NCBI GenBank assembly: GCA_965230015.1 | Contig: CBDDKF010000014.1 | Coordinates: forward strand, 372,001 to 436,000 | From: JABSQH01 sp965230015 | GTDB lineage: Bacteria > Actinomycetota > Acidimicrobiia > Acidimicrobiales > Ilumatobacteraceae | Direction: 5' to 3' | DNA: 64,000 nt | Part shown: positions 44,728 to 53,897 of the stretch, one piece after another | Layout of the letters: every line of letters starts with the position of its first letter | Position numbering within the stretch: the stretch's first letter is position 1 | Notes under the pieces: model-generated | What the model was told of the DNA's origin: nothing | The model's input: only the letters and a program-made list of their open reading frames with translations | The model's database searches: none | Made by a program: the position numbers and the translations under genes

Positions 44728-46134
44728 TCAGGCGGTCACCGGATCGATCGGCGTGATCGGATCGACGCCGGCCTCGATCTCGGCGGCGATGGTCAGGCAG
44801 CGCAGATCATTGAACCGATCGCCCATCACCTGCGCGCCGACCGGCAGCCCATCGGCGATACCGGCGGGAGTGATCGCGGCGGGCATGCCGAGGAGGTTGG
44901 CAGCGATCACCGGCCAGATCGTGGCGAGCATCGTCTGAAATCCGGTGTTGGGATCGATGTCGGCGTCGTGCTCGAACGCCGGTTGCGCCCACGTCGGCGA
45001 CAGCAGCACCGGATACTCCTGGAAGAACTGGGCCCACTCGCGCAACATCCGATACCGCTCGACGTGCATGGTCGTGACCTCGGGATACGACGGGGTCGGA
45101 CCGTCCTCCTGGGAGATGTCGAGAAGCTGTTTGGCGTTCGGCCCCATCACCATGTCGAGCAGTTCGCGCTGGCTGTCGATGTCGGCACCGAGCAACGCCT
45201 GCCAGAGCTGCACGACGAGCTCGATGTCGGGAGGAGTCGCCTCGACCACGTCGTGCCCGGCGTCGGCCAGACGGTCCGCCGCACTGCGGATGGTCGCCTC
45301 GATACCGGGATCGATCGCCAGACCGTCGGGCGGAACGAGCAGCGCGATCCGGATCCTCTCTCCAGGAGCGTTGTCGGCGAGGACCGCGCTCACACTGCGC
45401 GGGTCGCGCCAATGCTGCCCAGCGAGTGCGTCGAGCCCGGCACGCACGTCGGCGACGGTGCGCGCCATCGGGCCCTCTACGACCATCAGCTGCGACGCCA
45501 AGCCCATGTTCTCGGGCGGGATCTCGGTGGCCATCGGGATCACGCCGACCGTCGGCTTGAGCGAGGAGATACCGCAGCAGTGCGCGGGGTTGCGCAGCGA
45601 GCCACCGATGTCGTTGCCCAGCCCGATCGGACTCATCCCCGCAGCGATCGCCGACCCCTCGCCACCGCTCGAGCCGCCAGCGGTGACGTGCGGATTCCAC
45701 GGGTTGCGGGTGAGGCCGTGCAGCGACGAATCGGTGTGCACGCGCAGACCGAAGTCGGGCAGATTGGTGCGGGCGAACGGAATCGCGCCCGCGGCACGGA
45801 TGCGCGTCACGGTCGGCGCGTCGTGCTGGGCGATCGCCTCTGCCAACGCCGGGACCGCCTGAGTGGTTGGCGTGCCAGCGAGGTCGATGTTCTCTTTCAC
45901 GGTGCACGGCACGCCGTGCAACGGACCGAGATCGTCGCCGCGGGCAAGTGCAGCGTCGGCCTCGTCGGCGGCGGCCCGCGCTTCGTCGGGCAGCAGCCGC
46001 ACGATCGCATTGAGATCGCCGTTGACCGCCTCGACGCGGTCGAGGTGCGCCTCGAGCACTTCTCGACTCGACACCTCGCCGCCGGCGATGTCGGCGGCCA
46101 ATGTGAGTGCGGAACGTTGCCAGAGCTCGCTCAT
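44728..46134 (-). CDS. Amidase (amidase signature family)
   Basis: A ~468-residue amidase. The Ser-cisSer-Lys triad is visible: Lys in VPCTVKENIDLAGT, cis-Ser in TAGGSSGGEGSAIAAG, nucleophile Ser in GNDIGGSLRNPAHCCG. PFARTNLPDFGLRVHTDSSL lies between. There are no GatB/GatC neighbours, and the C-terminus lacks GatA features, so this is probably a metabolic amidase acting on a small amide. It is divergent from menA and upstream of menE, though a role in quinone synthesis is not suggested. An ATG at 46152 would add six residues; MSELW at 46134 is the family-like start. Confidence 0.85.
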   Translation of the reverse strand: MSELWQRSALTLAADIAGGEVSSREVLEAHLDRVEAVNGDLNAIVRLLPDEARAAADEADAALARGDDLGPLHGVPCTVKENIDLAGTPTTQAVPALAEAIAQHDAPTVTRIRAAGAIPFARTNLPDFGLRVHTDSSLHGLTRNPWNPHVTAGGSSGGEGSAIAAGMSPIGLGNDIGGSLRNPAHCCGISSLKPTVGVIPMATEIPPENMGLASQLMVVEGPMARTVADVRAGLDALAGQHWRDPRSVSAVLADNAPGERIRIALLVPPDGLAIDPGIEATIRSAADRLADAGHDVVEATPPDIELVVQLWQALLGADIDSQRELLDMVMGPNAKQLLDISQEDGPTPSYPEVTTMHVERYRMLREWAQFFQEYPVLLSPTWAQPAFEHDADIDPNTGFQTMLATIWPVIAANLLGMPAAITPAGIADGLPVGAQVMGDRFNDLRCLTIAAEIEAGVDPITPIDPVTA

Positions 46135-46154
46135 CGGCCCATCATGGCGCACCG

Positions 46155-47024
46155 ATGAACCGTTGGATGACCGGAGCGCGCCCGCGCACGCTGCCCGCAG
46201 CCGTCGTGCCCGTGGCCGTCGGCGCGGCCTGCGCAGTCGGGATCTCCGCCGACGGCATCGTGTGGTGGCGTGTGGCGGCTGCCCTCGTGGTCAGCGTTGC
46301 GCTCCAGGTCGGCGTGAACTACGCCAACGACTACAGCGACGGGGTGCGCGGCACCGACGACGTCCGCGTCGGCCCGGCGCGTCTCGTAGCCAGTGGGCTC
46401 GCCGAGCCGGCCAGCGTGAAGCGTGCGGCCCTGCTCGCCTTCGCCGTGGCGGCAGTGGCGGGCCTGGCGATCGCAGTTGCCACATCGTGGTGGCTACTCG
46501 CCGTGGGTGCCGCAGCGATCGCCGCCGGATGGTTCTACACCGGTGGCCCCAAGCCGTACGGGTACCTCGGCCTCGGCGAGGTCTTCGTGTTCGTCTTCTT
46601 CGGACTCGTGGCCACCGCCGGCACGACCTATGCCGCCGTCGAGCAGATCACTGCCTTGTCGGTGTGGATGGGTGTGGCAGTGGGCGCGTTGGCGTGTGCG
46701 CTGTTGGTGATCAACAACCTGCGTGACATCCCCACCGACCGTGAGGTCGGCAAGCGCACGCTCGCCGTCCGGCTCGGCGACCGACGCACGCGATGGCTGT
46801 ATGTCGCCCTTCTGGTTGCCGCATTCGCCGTATTGCCGATCGTGGCGGTCGACCGGCCGTGGGCGCTGCTCGGTCTGGTCGCGCTCCCCGCGGCGATCGG
46901 CCCGATACGTACCGTGCTCGGTGGAGCCGGGGCGGGTCAGCTCATCGCCGTGCTCGGCGCAACCGGGCGAGTGCAGCTGGTGTACGGCGCGGCAGCCACG
47001 ATCGGGCTGGCGCTCAGCGGCTGA
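46155..47024 (+). CDS. menA: DHNA polyprenyltransferase (MenA)
   Basis: A 289-residue UbiA-family membrane prenyltransferase with about eight helices. It opens WMTGARPRTLPAAVVPVAVG, the MenA signature. The first Asp-rich motif is NYANDYSDGVRGTDD and the second INNLRDIPTDREVGKRTLAV. PARLVASGLAEP and GWFYTGGPKPYGYLGLGEVF are further MenA blocks. It attaches the isoprenoid tail to 1,4-dihydroxy-2-naphthoate in the membrane. The gene starts 20 nt from the divergent amidase and converges on menH with an 11-bp overlap. Confidence 0.93.
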   Translation: MNRWMTGARPRTLPAAVVPVAVGAACAVGISADGIVWWRVAAALVVSVALQVGVNYANDYSDGVRGTDDVRVGPARLVASGLAEPASVKRAALLAFAVAAVAGLAIAVATSWWLLAVGAAAIAAGWFYTGGPKPYGYLGLGEVFVFVFFGLVATAGTTYAAVEQITALSVWMGVAVGALACALLVINNLRDIPTDREVGKRTLAVRLGDRRTRWLYVALLVAAFAVLPIVAVDRPWALLGLVALPAAIGPIRTVLGGAGAGQLIAVLGATGRVQLVYGAAATIGLALSG

Positions 47025-47745
47025 CCCGGGCGATCCACTCGCCGATCGCAGCCGCGGTTCTGTCGGGCTGTTCGAGGTGCGCGCTGTGGCCCGCGCCGTC
47101 GATCGTCACGAGCTCGGCCGCGGGCAGGCCGGCACACATCCGCTCGCCGATCTCGGTGAACTTCTCGTCGTGTTCGCCGACGATCACGAGGGTCGGCGCC
47201 GCGATGTCGCCGAGGCGGGGCCACAGCGGGCTCTGCGTGCCCGTCCCGGCGAGCAGCAGCGACGACGCCAGGTTGTCAGCCCGATTACGTCGGCGGTCGT
47301 CGCGCATCGCCGCGTCGTCCGTGAGGCCCGCGAACAGCGGGAGGCTGAGCCACTCGTCGATGAACGCGTCGACGCCGATCTCCGCGATGCGCGCCGCCAG
47401 GTCGCGGTCGGCCGAGCGACGAGCGAATCGTTCGGCTTCGTCGTCGATACCGGGCGTGGCACCGATCAGTACCAACGCCTGCACCGCGGTCGGATGGGCG
47501 AGCGCTGCGTGCAGTGCGACGCGTCCGCCCATCGAGTAACCGACGTACACCGCTTCGCCGCCGTGGGCCACCAAGTGGTCCGCACACCCCCACAACTCGG
47601 CGCGCACGTCGCCGGCGGTGCCGTGGCCGGGCAGGTCGACGGCCGCCAGCTCGACTGCGTCACCGAGATGCTGGCGCAAGGCGGGAACGACGATGTCCCA
47701 CGAACGGGCGGTCTGCGTGAACCCGTGGGCCAGTGCGATGCGCAC
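47014..47745 (-). CDS. menH: SHCHC synthase-like alpha/beta hydrolase (MenH)
   Basis: A 243-residue hydrolase. It opens LAHGFTQTARSWDIVVPALR, has the nucleophile elbow VGYSMGGRVALH (Ser71), VDLPGHGTAG, the acid in LVIVGEHDEKF and the His in IDGAGHSAHLEQP. HGFTQTARSW with GYSMGGR is characteristic of MenH, which removes pyruvate from SEPHCHC to give SHCHC. Position between menA and menD supports this. GTG 47745 lies 1 nt after the dsbA stop. Confidence 0.82.
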   Translation of the reverse strand: MRIALAHGFTQTARSWDIVVPALRQHLGDAVELAAVDLPGHGTAGDVRAELWGCADHLVAHGGEAVYVGYSMGGRVALHAALAHPTAVQALVLIGATPGIDDEAERFARRSADRDLAARIAEIGVDAFIDEWLSLPLFAGLTDDAAMRDDRRRNRADNLASSLLLAGTGTQSPLWPRLGDIAAPTLVIVGEHDEKFTEIGERMCAGLPAAELVTIDGAGHSAHLEQPDRTAAAIGEWIARVSR

Positions 47746-47746
47746 G

Positions 47747-48460
47747 TCAGCCGGCGTTGGCGGCCATCTTGGCCAGCACCCGGGCGTACGTCTCTGGCTC
47801 CTGCGCGCCGGGCACGGCCCACGCGTCGTTGAACACGAACGTCGGCACTGCGGTCACGCCGCGATCCGCGGCGCCGCGCAACTCGGCGGCGACCTCGGCA
47901 GTACCCCGATCGCTGTCGAGGAACGCCCGCACGTCGTCGGCGTCGAAGCCCTCGCCAGCGGCCAGGTCGGCGAGCGCCTCGGGGTCGCCGATGTCGATGC
48001 CGTCGTAGAAGTAGGCCCGCAGCAAGCGCTCCTTCATCGCCTTCTGCGGGACCGGCGAGTCGGGCTGCTCGCTCAGCCACAACAGCCGGTGGGCGAGGAG
48101 GGTGTTGGCCCGCAGGGCGCGGTCCATGCGGAACTCGATGCCCGCGTCGGCGGCGGTCGACGTGACGTGGTCGATGATCTCGCGCGCTCGCTCGGGGCCG
48201 CCGAACTTCTTGGCGTAGGCATCGAACACCGGACCCGCACGTCCGGGACTGGCGGTCGGATCGAGCTGGAAGGGAAGGTAGGTCACGTCGATGTCGATGT
48301 CGTCGCCGAACTCGGCGCGGAACTGGGCCAACCCGTTCTCGAACTTGCGCTTGCCGATGTAGCACCACGGACACACCACATCGGAGTAGATCTCCACCGT
48401 GATGGTCGGGCGTTCTCCCGCGACGTCGGTGCGGGACGGATCGGTCTCGGCGTGGTCCAC
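47747..48460 (-). CDS. DsbA family oxidoreductase (FrnE-like)
   Basis: A 237-residue thioredoxin-fold protein with the CxxC motif Cys30-P-W-Cys33 in YSDVVCPWCYIGKRKF. FQLDPTASPGRAG and AVPTFVFNDAWAVPGAQEPE (cis-Pro loop) are typical of the FrnE/2-hydroxychromene-isomerase-like branch. No signal peptide, so it is cytoplasmic. It precedes menH by 1 nt in the same direction and is divergent from menD; such genes are sometimes found near quinone genes, but a direct role is not shown. GTG 48460 follows TAGCGT by 6 nt, a leaderless start. Confidence 0.85.
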   Translation of the reverse strand: MDHAETDPSRTDVAGERPTITVEIYSDVVCPWCYIGKRKFENGLAQFRAEFGDDIDIDVTYLPFQLDPTASPGRAGPVFDAYAKKFGGPERAREIIDHVTSTAADAGIEFRMDRALRANTLLAHRLLWLSEQPDSPVPQKAMKERLLRAYFYDGIDIGDPEALADLAAGEGFDADDVRAFLDSDRGTAEVAAELRGAADRGVTAVPTFVFNDAWAVPGAQEPETYARVLAKMAANAG

Positions 48461-48466
48461 AGCACC

Positions 48467-48493
48467 ACGCTAGGCCGATGTGCGCCGTATGGT
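48467..48493. promoter_or_regulatory. Divergent leaderless promoters of dsbA-menH and menD
   Basis: Within the 41-bp gap, TAGCGT on the minus strand (48472-48467) is 6 nt before the dsbA GTG, and TATGGT on the plus strand (48488-48493) is 8 nt before the menD ATG. The two -10 boxes face away from each other and their -35 zones must overlap. Confidence 0.45.
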
Positions 48494-48501
48494 CGGCGTC
48501 G

Positions 48502-50163
48502 ATGACCGATGCGCGCACACAGGCGACGTTCGCCGCCACGCTGGTCGACGAGTGGGTCCGCCTCGGCGTTCGTCACGCAGTGGTCGCCCCAGGCTCGCGT
48601 TCGACGCCCATGGCGCTGGCGGTCGCGCGTCGGGACGACGTTGCGGTGCACGTGGTCCACGACGAACGTGCGGCCGCGTTCGTCGCCCTCGGTCTGGGCA
48701 TCGACGGCCACCCCGCGCTGCTGTTGTGCACCAGCGGCACCGCGGTCGCGCACTTCCTGCCGGCGGTGATCGAAGCGCACCTGTCGCAGATCCCGATGAT
48801 CGTGCTCACCGCCGACCGCCCGGAGGAACTGCGCGGCGTGGGCGCGCCACAAACGATCGATCAACCCGGGATCTTCGGCGTGTACGCCCGGGCGATGCTC
48901 GATCTCGGCGACGCGGCGATCGCCGAGTCCGGCTCGTGGCGCCGCCGGGCCAGCGATGCATGGCACCACGCCACCGACGGCCCGGTCCAGGTCAACCTGC
49001 AGTTTCGTGAGCCGCTGGCGGCCGACCCCGATGAGCTCCCCGCGGCGGGTGCGCTCGCCAGCCCAACGAGCGACGCCACGCCGCACGACCCGGTTCCCGA
49101 GGGCTTCGACACCCCGCGCGGCGTGATCCTCGCAGGTGGCCGCAGCCTCGTCGATGGATCGCGCGTGCATGAGCTTGCGGCGCGCGCCGGCTGGCCCCTG
49201 ATCGCCGACCCGCTGTCTGGCGTGCGCGACGACGATGCGATCACGATGGTCGACGCCCTCTTGCGTCACGGCCCATTCGCCGACGACCATCTGCCGACCA
49301 GCATCGTGCGGATCGGGCGGCCCGCTGCGTCGCGCGTGGTCGTCGAGTGGACCTCGCGTGCGGTGGCCGCGGGCGCCTCGCTCGTACAAGTGGGTGGTCC
49401 GGGCACGATCGACCCCGGGTTGGATGTGACCGCGCGCTGCGGGCTCGACGACGTGCTCGCCGAGGTCGAGACGGGGGCGACCGGGACGCCATGGGCGGCG
49501 CGCTGGCGACGCGCTGAGGAGCGGGCCCGTGCTGCCGCCGGAGCCCTGCTCGACGACCTCGATGCCACGGGCCAACTGACCGAGCCGGGCGTCGCGCGCA
49601 TCGTCGCCGCGCATCGACCGCCGGAGGCACAGGTCACGGTTGCCTCGTCGATGCCCGTACGCGATCTGGAATGGTTCGGCGGCCCTTCGGCAACGGCATG
49701 GTGCAATCGCGGGGCGAACGGGATCGACGGCACGATGTCCACAGCACTCGGCCGCTGCCTGAACGGGTTTCCGTCGATCGTGCTGCTCGGTGACATCGCC
49801 TTCATTCACGATGCCAACGCGCTCGTCGCCCTCACCGAGCGCAGCGCCGATCTGCGGGTGATCGTGGTCGACAACGACGGTGGCGGAATCTTCTCGTTCC
49901 TCCCGCAAGCCCGCCAGCTACCGGAGGAGCGATTCGAGCAGTTGTTCGGGACTCCTCACGGCGCCGATGTGCTGGCCCTCGCCGCAGCCCATGGCCTGCC
50001 CACCCTCGACATCTCGGCGCCGAGTGCGCTCATCGAACAGCTCACGGTGCCCGGCCCATGGGTGGCCCGCGTGGCCACCGATCGTCGGGCCAACGTGGAG
50101 GTACATCGGCAGTTGCACGAGGCCGTCGCCGCCGCGATCGACCCGAGCAGCTCCGCCCGCTGA
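48502..50163 (+). CDS. menD: SEPHCHC synthase (MenD)
   Basis: A 553-residue thiamine-diphosphate enzyme. The N-terminus VDEWVRLGVRHAVVAPGSRS with STPMALAVA is the MenD signature. HVVHDERAAAFVALGLGIDG contains the ThDP-activating Glu. LTADRPEELRGVGAPQTIDQ, SMPVRDLEWFGG and NRGANGIDGTMSTALG follow, then the ThDP motif LLGDIAFIHDANAL through VDNDGGGIFSFLPQA. It condenses isochorismate with 2-oxoglutarate. It is divergent from dsbA-menH, and its 3' end meets menF, the source of isochorismate, 1 bp away on the other strand. Confidence 0.95.
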   Translation: MTDARTQATFAATLVDEWVRLGVRHAVVAPGSRSTPMALAVARRDDVAVHVVHDERAAAFVALGLGIDGHPALLLCTSGTAVAHFLPAVIEAHLSQIPMIVLTADRPEELRGVGAPQTIDQPGIFGVYARAMLDLGDAAIAESGSWRRRASDAWHHATDGPVQVNLQFREPLAADPDELPAAGALASPTSDATPHDPVPEGFDTPRGVILAGGRSLVDGSRVHELAARAGWPLIADPLSGVRDDDAITMVDALLRHGPFADDHLPTSIVRIGRPAASRVVVEWTSRAVAAGASLVQVGGPGTIDPGLDVTARCGLDDVLAEVETGATGTPWAARWRRAEERARAAAGALLDDLDATGQLTEPGVARIVAAHRPPEAQVTVASSMPVRDLEWFGGPSATAWCNRGANGIDGTMSTALGRCLNGFPSIVLLGDIAFIHDANALVALTERSADLRVIVVDNDGGGIFSFLPQARQLPEERFEQLFGTPHGADVLALAAAHGLPTLDISAPSALIEQLTVPGPWVARVATDRRANVEVHRQLHEAVAAAIDPSSSAR

Positions 50164-50164
50164 G

Positions 50165-51382
50165 CTACGGCCGGATGATGGCGCCGAGCATTGCCTGAAA
50201 CTTGGCTTGCGTCTCGGCCAGTTCGGCGTCGGGCTCGCTGTCGGCGACGATGCCCCCACCAGCGACGAGCCGTGCCGAGCGGCGGTCAGGCGCAAACTCG
50301 GCACAGCGGATGGTCACCGCCCAGGTGCCGTTGCCGGCGGCGTCGACCCAGCCCACCGCGCCGCCGTAGCGGCCACGGGTGAAGCCTTCGTGTGCAGCGA
50401 TCAGCTCGAGCGCCTCGTCGCGTGGGTGGCCCCCGAGGGCCGGTGTCGGGGCGAGCGCGCGGGCCAGCGGGAGCACGGATGGAGGAGGATCGGAGAGCAC
50501 ACCTTCCATTCGGGTTCCGAGGTGCTGCACGTTGGCGACCGTGACGATCGACGGGTCGGGCTCCCAATCGAGGTAACTGGCCGACGGCAGCAACGTGTCG
50601 TGGACCACGTCGATCACCACCCGGTGCTCGATCTGGTTCTTCGTGCTGTCGATGAGTTCTGCGGCGACCCGCGCATCGCGCTTGGGGTCGCCGGTGCGCG
50701 GCGCCGTGCCGGCGAGCGGGTGCGAGCGCACGATGGCAACGGGGTCGTCATCGGCGGAGCGTTCGACCTCGACGAGCAGCTCGGGCGACGCGCCCACCAG
50801 CCCGTCGAACGAGTACCGATAGCTCGATCCGAACGCCGCACGGAGGCGGCGCAGCACGGCATGCACGTCGACGGGCGCATCGCAGGCCACATGTATCGGT
50901 CGGGCGATCACGGCTTTGGTCAGCTCACCGACGCGTACGGCATCGCGGGCCGCCCGCACCGCGTCGAGGTAGCGGTCGACCGCCTCGGGAGTGACGGTGA
51001 ATGCGCCAGCGGTGGTGCGCGCGTCCGGCGGCGTGGCGACGGCTTCGCGCCAATCGGCATCGTCGATCGAGGTGACCGTGACTCGGTCGTCGGGGAGGCG
51101 GCGTACGACGACCGCTGGAACCACCAGCTCGCCGGCGTCACGCGGATCGAAGCCCAACACGCCAATCGCCAGCGGGACGACCTCGGGCACGGACGTGTCG
51201 TGTTCTATCCCGGCCAGGACTGCTTCGATGGTGGTGCGATCGCCACGGGCAGCGACACCGCGTCCGGCGACTCCGACGCGGCTCTGCACGAAGAGCATCC
51301 CGTCACCGCGGGCGACGTCGTTGAGGTCGACGCCATCAGGTGCGCCGTCGAGTTCGGACAGGAGACGGGTGACCGCGCGCAT
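50165..51382 (-). CDS. menF: Isochorismate synthase (MenF)
   Basis: A 405-residue chorismate-utilising enzyme. LTKAVIARPIHVACDAPVDV, FGSSYRYSFDGLVGASPELL, SHPLAGTAPRTGDPKRDARV, STKNQIEHRVVIDVVHDTLL, VANVQHLGTRMEGVL, PTPALGGHPRDEALELIAAH and FTRGRYGGAVGWVDAAGNG are the conserved blocks. ALGGHPRDEA (with PTPALGG) separates isochorismate synthases from anthranilate synthases. The ATG is fixed by overlap with the menG stop (TGATG). Its own TAG ends 1 nt from the menD stop on the opposite strand. Confidence 0.92.
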   Translation of the reverse strand: MRAVTRLLSELDGAPDGVDLNDVARGDGMLFVQSRVGVAGRGVAARGDRTTIEAVLAGIEHDTSVPEVVPLAIGVLGFDPRDAGELVVPAVVVRRLPDDRVTVTSIDDADWREAVATPPDARTTAGAFTVTPEAVDRYLDAVRAARDAVRVGELTKAVIARPIHVACDAPVDVHAVLRRLRAAFGSSYRYSFDGLVGASPELLVEVERSADDDPVAIVRSHPLAGTAPRTGDPKRDARVAAELIDSTKNQIEHRVVIDVVHDTLLPSASYLDWEPDPSIVTVANVQHLGTRMEGVLSDPPPSVLPLARALAPTPALGGHPRDEALELIAAHEGFTRGRYGGAVGWVDAAGNGTWAVTIRCAEFAPDRRSARLVAGGGIVADSEPDAELAETQAKFQAMLGAIIRP

Positions 51383-52086
51383 CAGCGGCGGGTGCCGGTG
51401 AGGAGCTGGGTGAGTCCGCCGCTCAATTGACTGTGGCGCACGTCGTCGAAGCCGGCGGCCGTCAACGAGGTGACCATGTCGTCGGGTGACGGGAGGTACT
51501 CGACGCTCTTGGGGAGGTAGCGGTATGCCGCCCCGTCGGACAAGAGGGCACCGATGCGTGGGACGACTCGCCCGAAGTAGATGTCGTTGCCCCAACGCAC
51601 CACGGCGTTGTGCGGGATGCCCACATCGAGCAGCGCGATCCGTCCACCCGGCCGGGTGACTCGGGCCAACTCGCCGAAGAACGCATCGAGATCGACCAGG
51701 TTGCGCAAGGCGAACCCACACGTGACGCCGTCGACGGCGGCCTCGGGAAGTGGCAGGCGGAGGATGTCGGCCTGCACCAACGGTGCACCCGAGCGGTCGG
51801 CCGAGAGCATGCCGAAGCTGAGGTCGAACGAGAACGGAACCAGACCTGCGGATTGCAGGTCGATGCACAGGTCGCCCGTGCCGCTCGCGAGGTCGATCAC
51901 CCGCGACCCGGGACGCAGCGCGAGCTCGCGCACGGCGCGGTGTCGCCAGCGCACGTCGAGGCGGAACGAGATGATGCGATTCAGGCGGTCGTAACGCGGC
52001 GCGATGGCGTCGAACATGTCGCGTACGGCGACGACCTTGGCATCACCTTGTGGCAACGCATCGGTGTCCCACGAGCGACCGGTCAT
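51382..52086 (-). CDS. menG: Demethylmenaquinone methyltransferase (MenG/UbiE)
   Basis: A 234-residue SAM methyltransferase. VRDMFDAIAPRYDRLNRIIS is the UbiE signature; VIDLASGTGDLCIDLQ is the SAM motif I; GFALRNLVDLDAFFGELARV is the UbiE motif; RYLPKSVEYLPSPDDM closes it. It performs the last step of menaquinone synthesis. It overlaps menF (TGATG). A TAACCT hexamer 9 nt upstream of the ATG may be its -10 box, giving a very short leader. Confidence 0.94.
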   Translation of the reverse strand: MTGRSWDTDALPQGDAKVVAVRDMFDAIAPRYDRLNRIISFRLDVRWRHRAVRELALRPGSRVIDLASGTGDLCIDLQSAGLVPFSFDLSFGMLSADRSGAPLVQADILRLPLPEAAVDGVTCGFALRNLVDLDAFFGELARVTRPGGRIALLDVGIPHNAVVRWGNDIYFGRVVPRIGALLSDGAAYRYLPKSVEYLPSPDDMVTSLTAAGFDDVRHSQLSGGLTQLLTGTRR

Positions 52087-52098
52087 CGACCGCTGAGG

Positions 52099-52656
52099 TT
52101 ACGGGGCAGATGCCGGAGGTGGGTCGTCGAGCTGGCCCGATTGCCGACGGTCGATGCGCTCGACCTCGGCGCGCGCCTCGGCGAGCGCCTGCAGCCGGAG
52201 GTCGGCGTCGCTCACCGCGCGCTCCACGAGCTCGCGACTGTCGGCGATCTGCACGCTGGTGACGAGGTCGGTGACGGCATCCTCGAACCCGGCGACCAAC
52301 GGCTCGAACGCGGCCACAGCATCAACACGGGTGCGCTCGGGGAGCGCCGCTGCGGCGATCAGCCGTTCGTCGATCGCCAGCGCTTCGCGTTCGAGCGCCG
52401 CGGTCGAGTCGGTCAGCCCGTGCTCGGCGACGTTCGGGTTGGCGCGCAACGCCGCAACGGCGTCGCGCAGACGGCGGTGCATCTTTGCCTCGGGAGAGTG
52501 CGCGCCCGCCCACGAGTCGGGAGCGTTGGACGGCACGCCGGGCACGATCTCGTTGGCCGTGTCGTACTCCCGCTTGCCGCGTACGGCGAGCGCGACGCCG
52601 AACGCCACGATGGCGCCGACGGCGACGACCAGGGCGATTGCGATGGCGGTGCCCAC
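52099..52656 (-). CDS. Hypothetical membrane-anchored helical protein
   Basis: A 185-residue protein. An N-terminal transmembrane helix (IAIALVVAVGAIVAFGVALA) is followed by a long helical, charged region (MHRRLRDAVAALRANPNVAE, DSTAALEREALAIDERLIAA, VERAVSDADLRLQALAEARA) that could form coiled coils or a LemA-like bundle. GTG 52656 is 2 nt after the zinc-ribbon gene stop, so it is the third gene of the SPFH module. Function unknown; a membrane-associated partner of the SPFH protein is the best guess. Confidence 0.6.
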   Translation of the reverse strand: MGTAIAIALVVAVGAIVAFGVALAVRGKREYDTANEIVPGVPSNAPDSWAGAHSPEAKMHRRLRDAVAALRANPNVAEHGLTDSTAALEREALAIDERLIAAAALPERTRVDAVAAFEPLVAGFEDAVTDLVTSVQIADSRELVERAVSDADLRLQALAEARAEVERIDRRQSGQLDDPPPASAP

Positions 52657-52658
52657 CG

Positions 52659-53897
52659 CTACCCGCCTCCCGACGCGGTGTACACGACCAAGATCGTGAT
52701 GAGGATGGCCAGTGCCAGGCCGACGGCGAGAGCGATCTTGAGCTTGCTGTACGGCCGTTCGCCGTGGACCTCGCCGGTGACACCGTTGATGTACACCTGA
52801 AACGGCCGCTGCTCGTAGATCACCGTGAGCAGCCAGATCGGCAGCAACAGATGTTTGTACGTCATCGTGCGCCAGTCGACGTTCATCGAATGGATCTCTT
52901 GCACGTCGCCGCCGATGTCGCGGCGCACGTCGGAGCGGATCTCGGACTCCATCCGCGATGTCGCCTCCGGGAGGCACTCCTCGACGTCGTGGTCGTACGT
53001 ACGGGCCAGGTGGCCGGCGACGTACTCGGCCGAGTACGGCTTCGATCGCTCGGTTGGCCACGGCTCGAGCTTGGCAATGCGCGATCCGTCGAGTCCGGTG
53101 TTGGCGAACACGGTGACGTCGTCGAACAGGTTGTGCACCTGGCCGGCCGCCGGCCGCCAACGGGTACGCACCTCGGTGCGGCGGTTGTCGCCTGAGCCGA
53201 CGGTGACGGTGTAGTGGTCGCCGCGCCGACCCCGGTACGTCGTGAGGGTGTCGGCGTCGTAGGTGAAGTAGGCGGCGTACACGCTGGCGAACGAACCCGT
53301 GCGGTTGTACTTCTTGAACTCCGATGGCGCGAACCACCGACTGTTGATCCACTCTTCGATCAGATCCCGGGCGCGATCCTCGGGCACCTCGAACGGCAGC
53401 ACGCCGTCGACGGGCAATCGCTCAGGCGCCGCATGCACGTCATCGCGTTGGATTGGCGTGGCGCAGTACGGGCACATCGTCGCCGTCAGGCTTCCGGAGA
53501 ACGTGGTGTGTCCGCCGCAGTTCTGGCAGACGATTTCCTTCTCGTCGGGGAGGAACGCCGCGGAATGCGTGACAGCGCCAGCACGAATGAGTGCCAACGC
53601 CTCGCGCAGGTCCTTCTCCTCGACGGCACCTTCGACCTCGCGCAAGTCCTCCGTCGCCCCGCAGTGTGCGCACTTGAGCATCTGCAGTTTGATGTCGTAG
53701 TGCAGCTCGCCTCCGCAGGCCCGACAGGGGTACGTACGGCTGGCTTCGGTGTCGTGGGTGAGCGCAAGCGACTCGGGATCTTCAGGCTGCTCAGGGCCCG
53801 GTCCCTGCGTCGGCAGGTCGGGCGGCGTGGCCGCGTCGGCGTCGGCGTCAGTTCCGCCTGAACCGGGAAGCGGCGGCGGAAGGTTGGGATCGCTCAT
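52659..53897 (-). CDS. Double zinc-ribbon membrane protein, YdjG-like
   Basis: A 412-residue protein. After a Pro/Asp-rich tail come two zinc ribbons: CRACGG with CAHCG (residues ~58-80) and CQNCGG with CPYC (~124-146). A beta-rich middle domain (NRTGSFASVYAAYFTYDADT, TVTVGSGDNRRTEVRTRWRP) follows. The C-terminus has two hydrophobic stretches (HLLLPIWLLTVIYEQ; LKIALAVGLALAILITILVV). The layout matches B. subtilis YdjG and its relatives, which act with an SPFH protein (YdjI) at the membrane. It overlaps the SPFH gene by ATGA. Confidence 0.72.
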   Translation of the reverse strand: MSDPNLPPPLPGSGGTDADADAATPPDLPTQGPGPEQPEDPESLALTHDTEASRTYPCRACGGELHYDIKLQMLKCAHCGATEDLREVEGAVEEKDLREALALIRAGAVTHSAAFLPDEKEIVCQNCGGHTTFSGSLTATMCPYCATPIQRDDVHAAPERLPVDGVLPFEVPEDRARDLIEEWINSRWFAPSEFKKYNRTGSFASVYAAYFTYDADTLTTYRGRRGDHYTVTVGSGDNRRTEVRTRWRPAAGQVHNLFDDVTVFANTGLDGSRIAKLEPWPTERSKPYSAEYVAGHLARTYDHDVEECLPEATSRMESEIRSDVRRDIGGDVQEIHSMNVDWRTMTYKHLLLPIWLLTVIYEQRPFQVYINGVTGEVHGERPYSKLKIALAVGLALAILITILVVYTASGGG

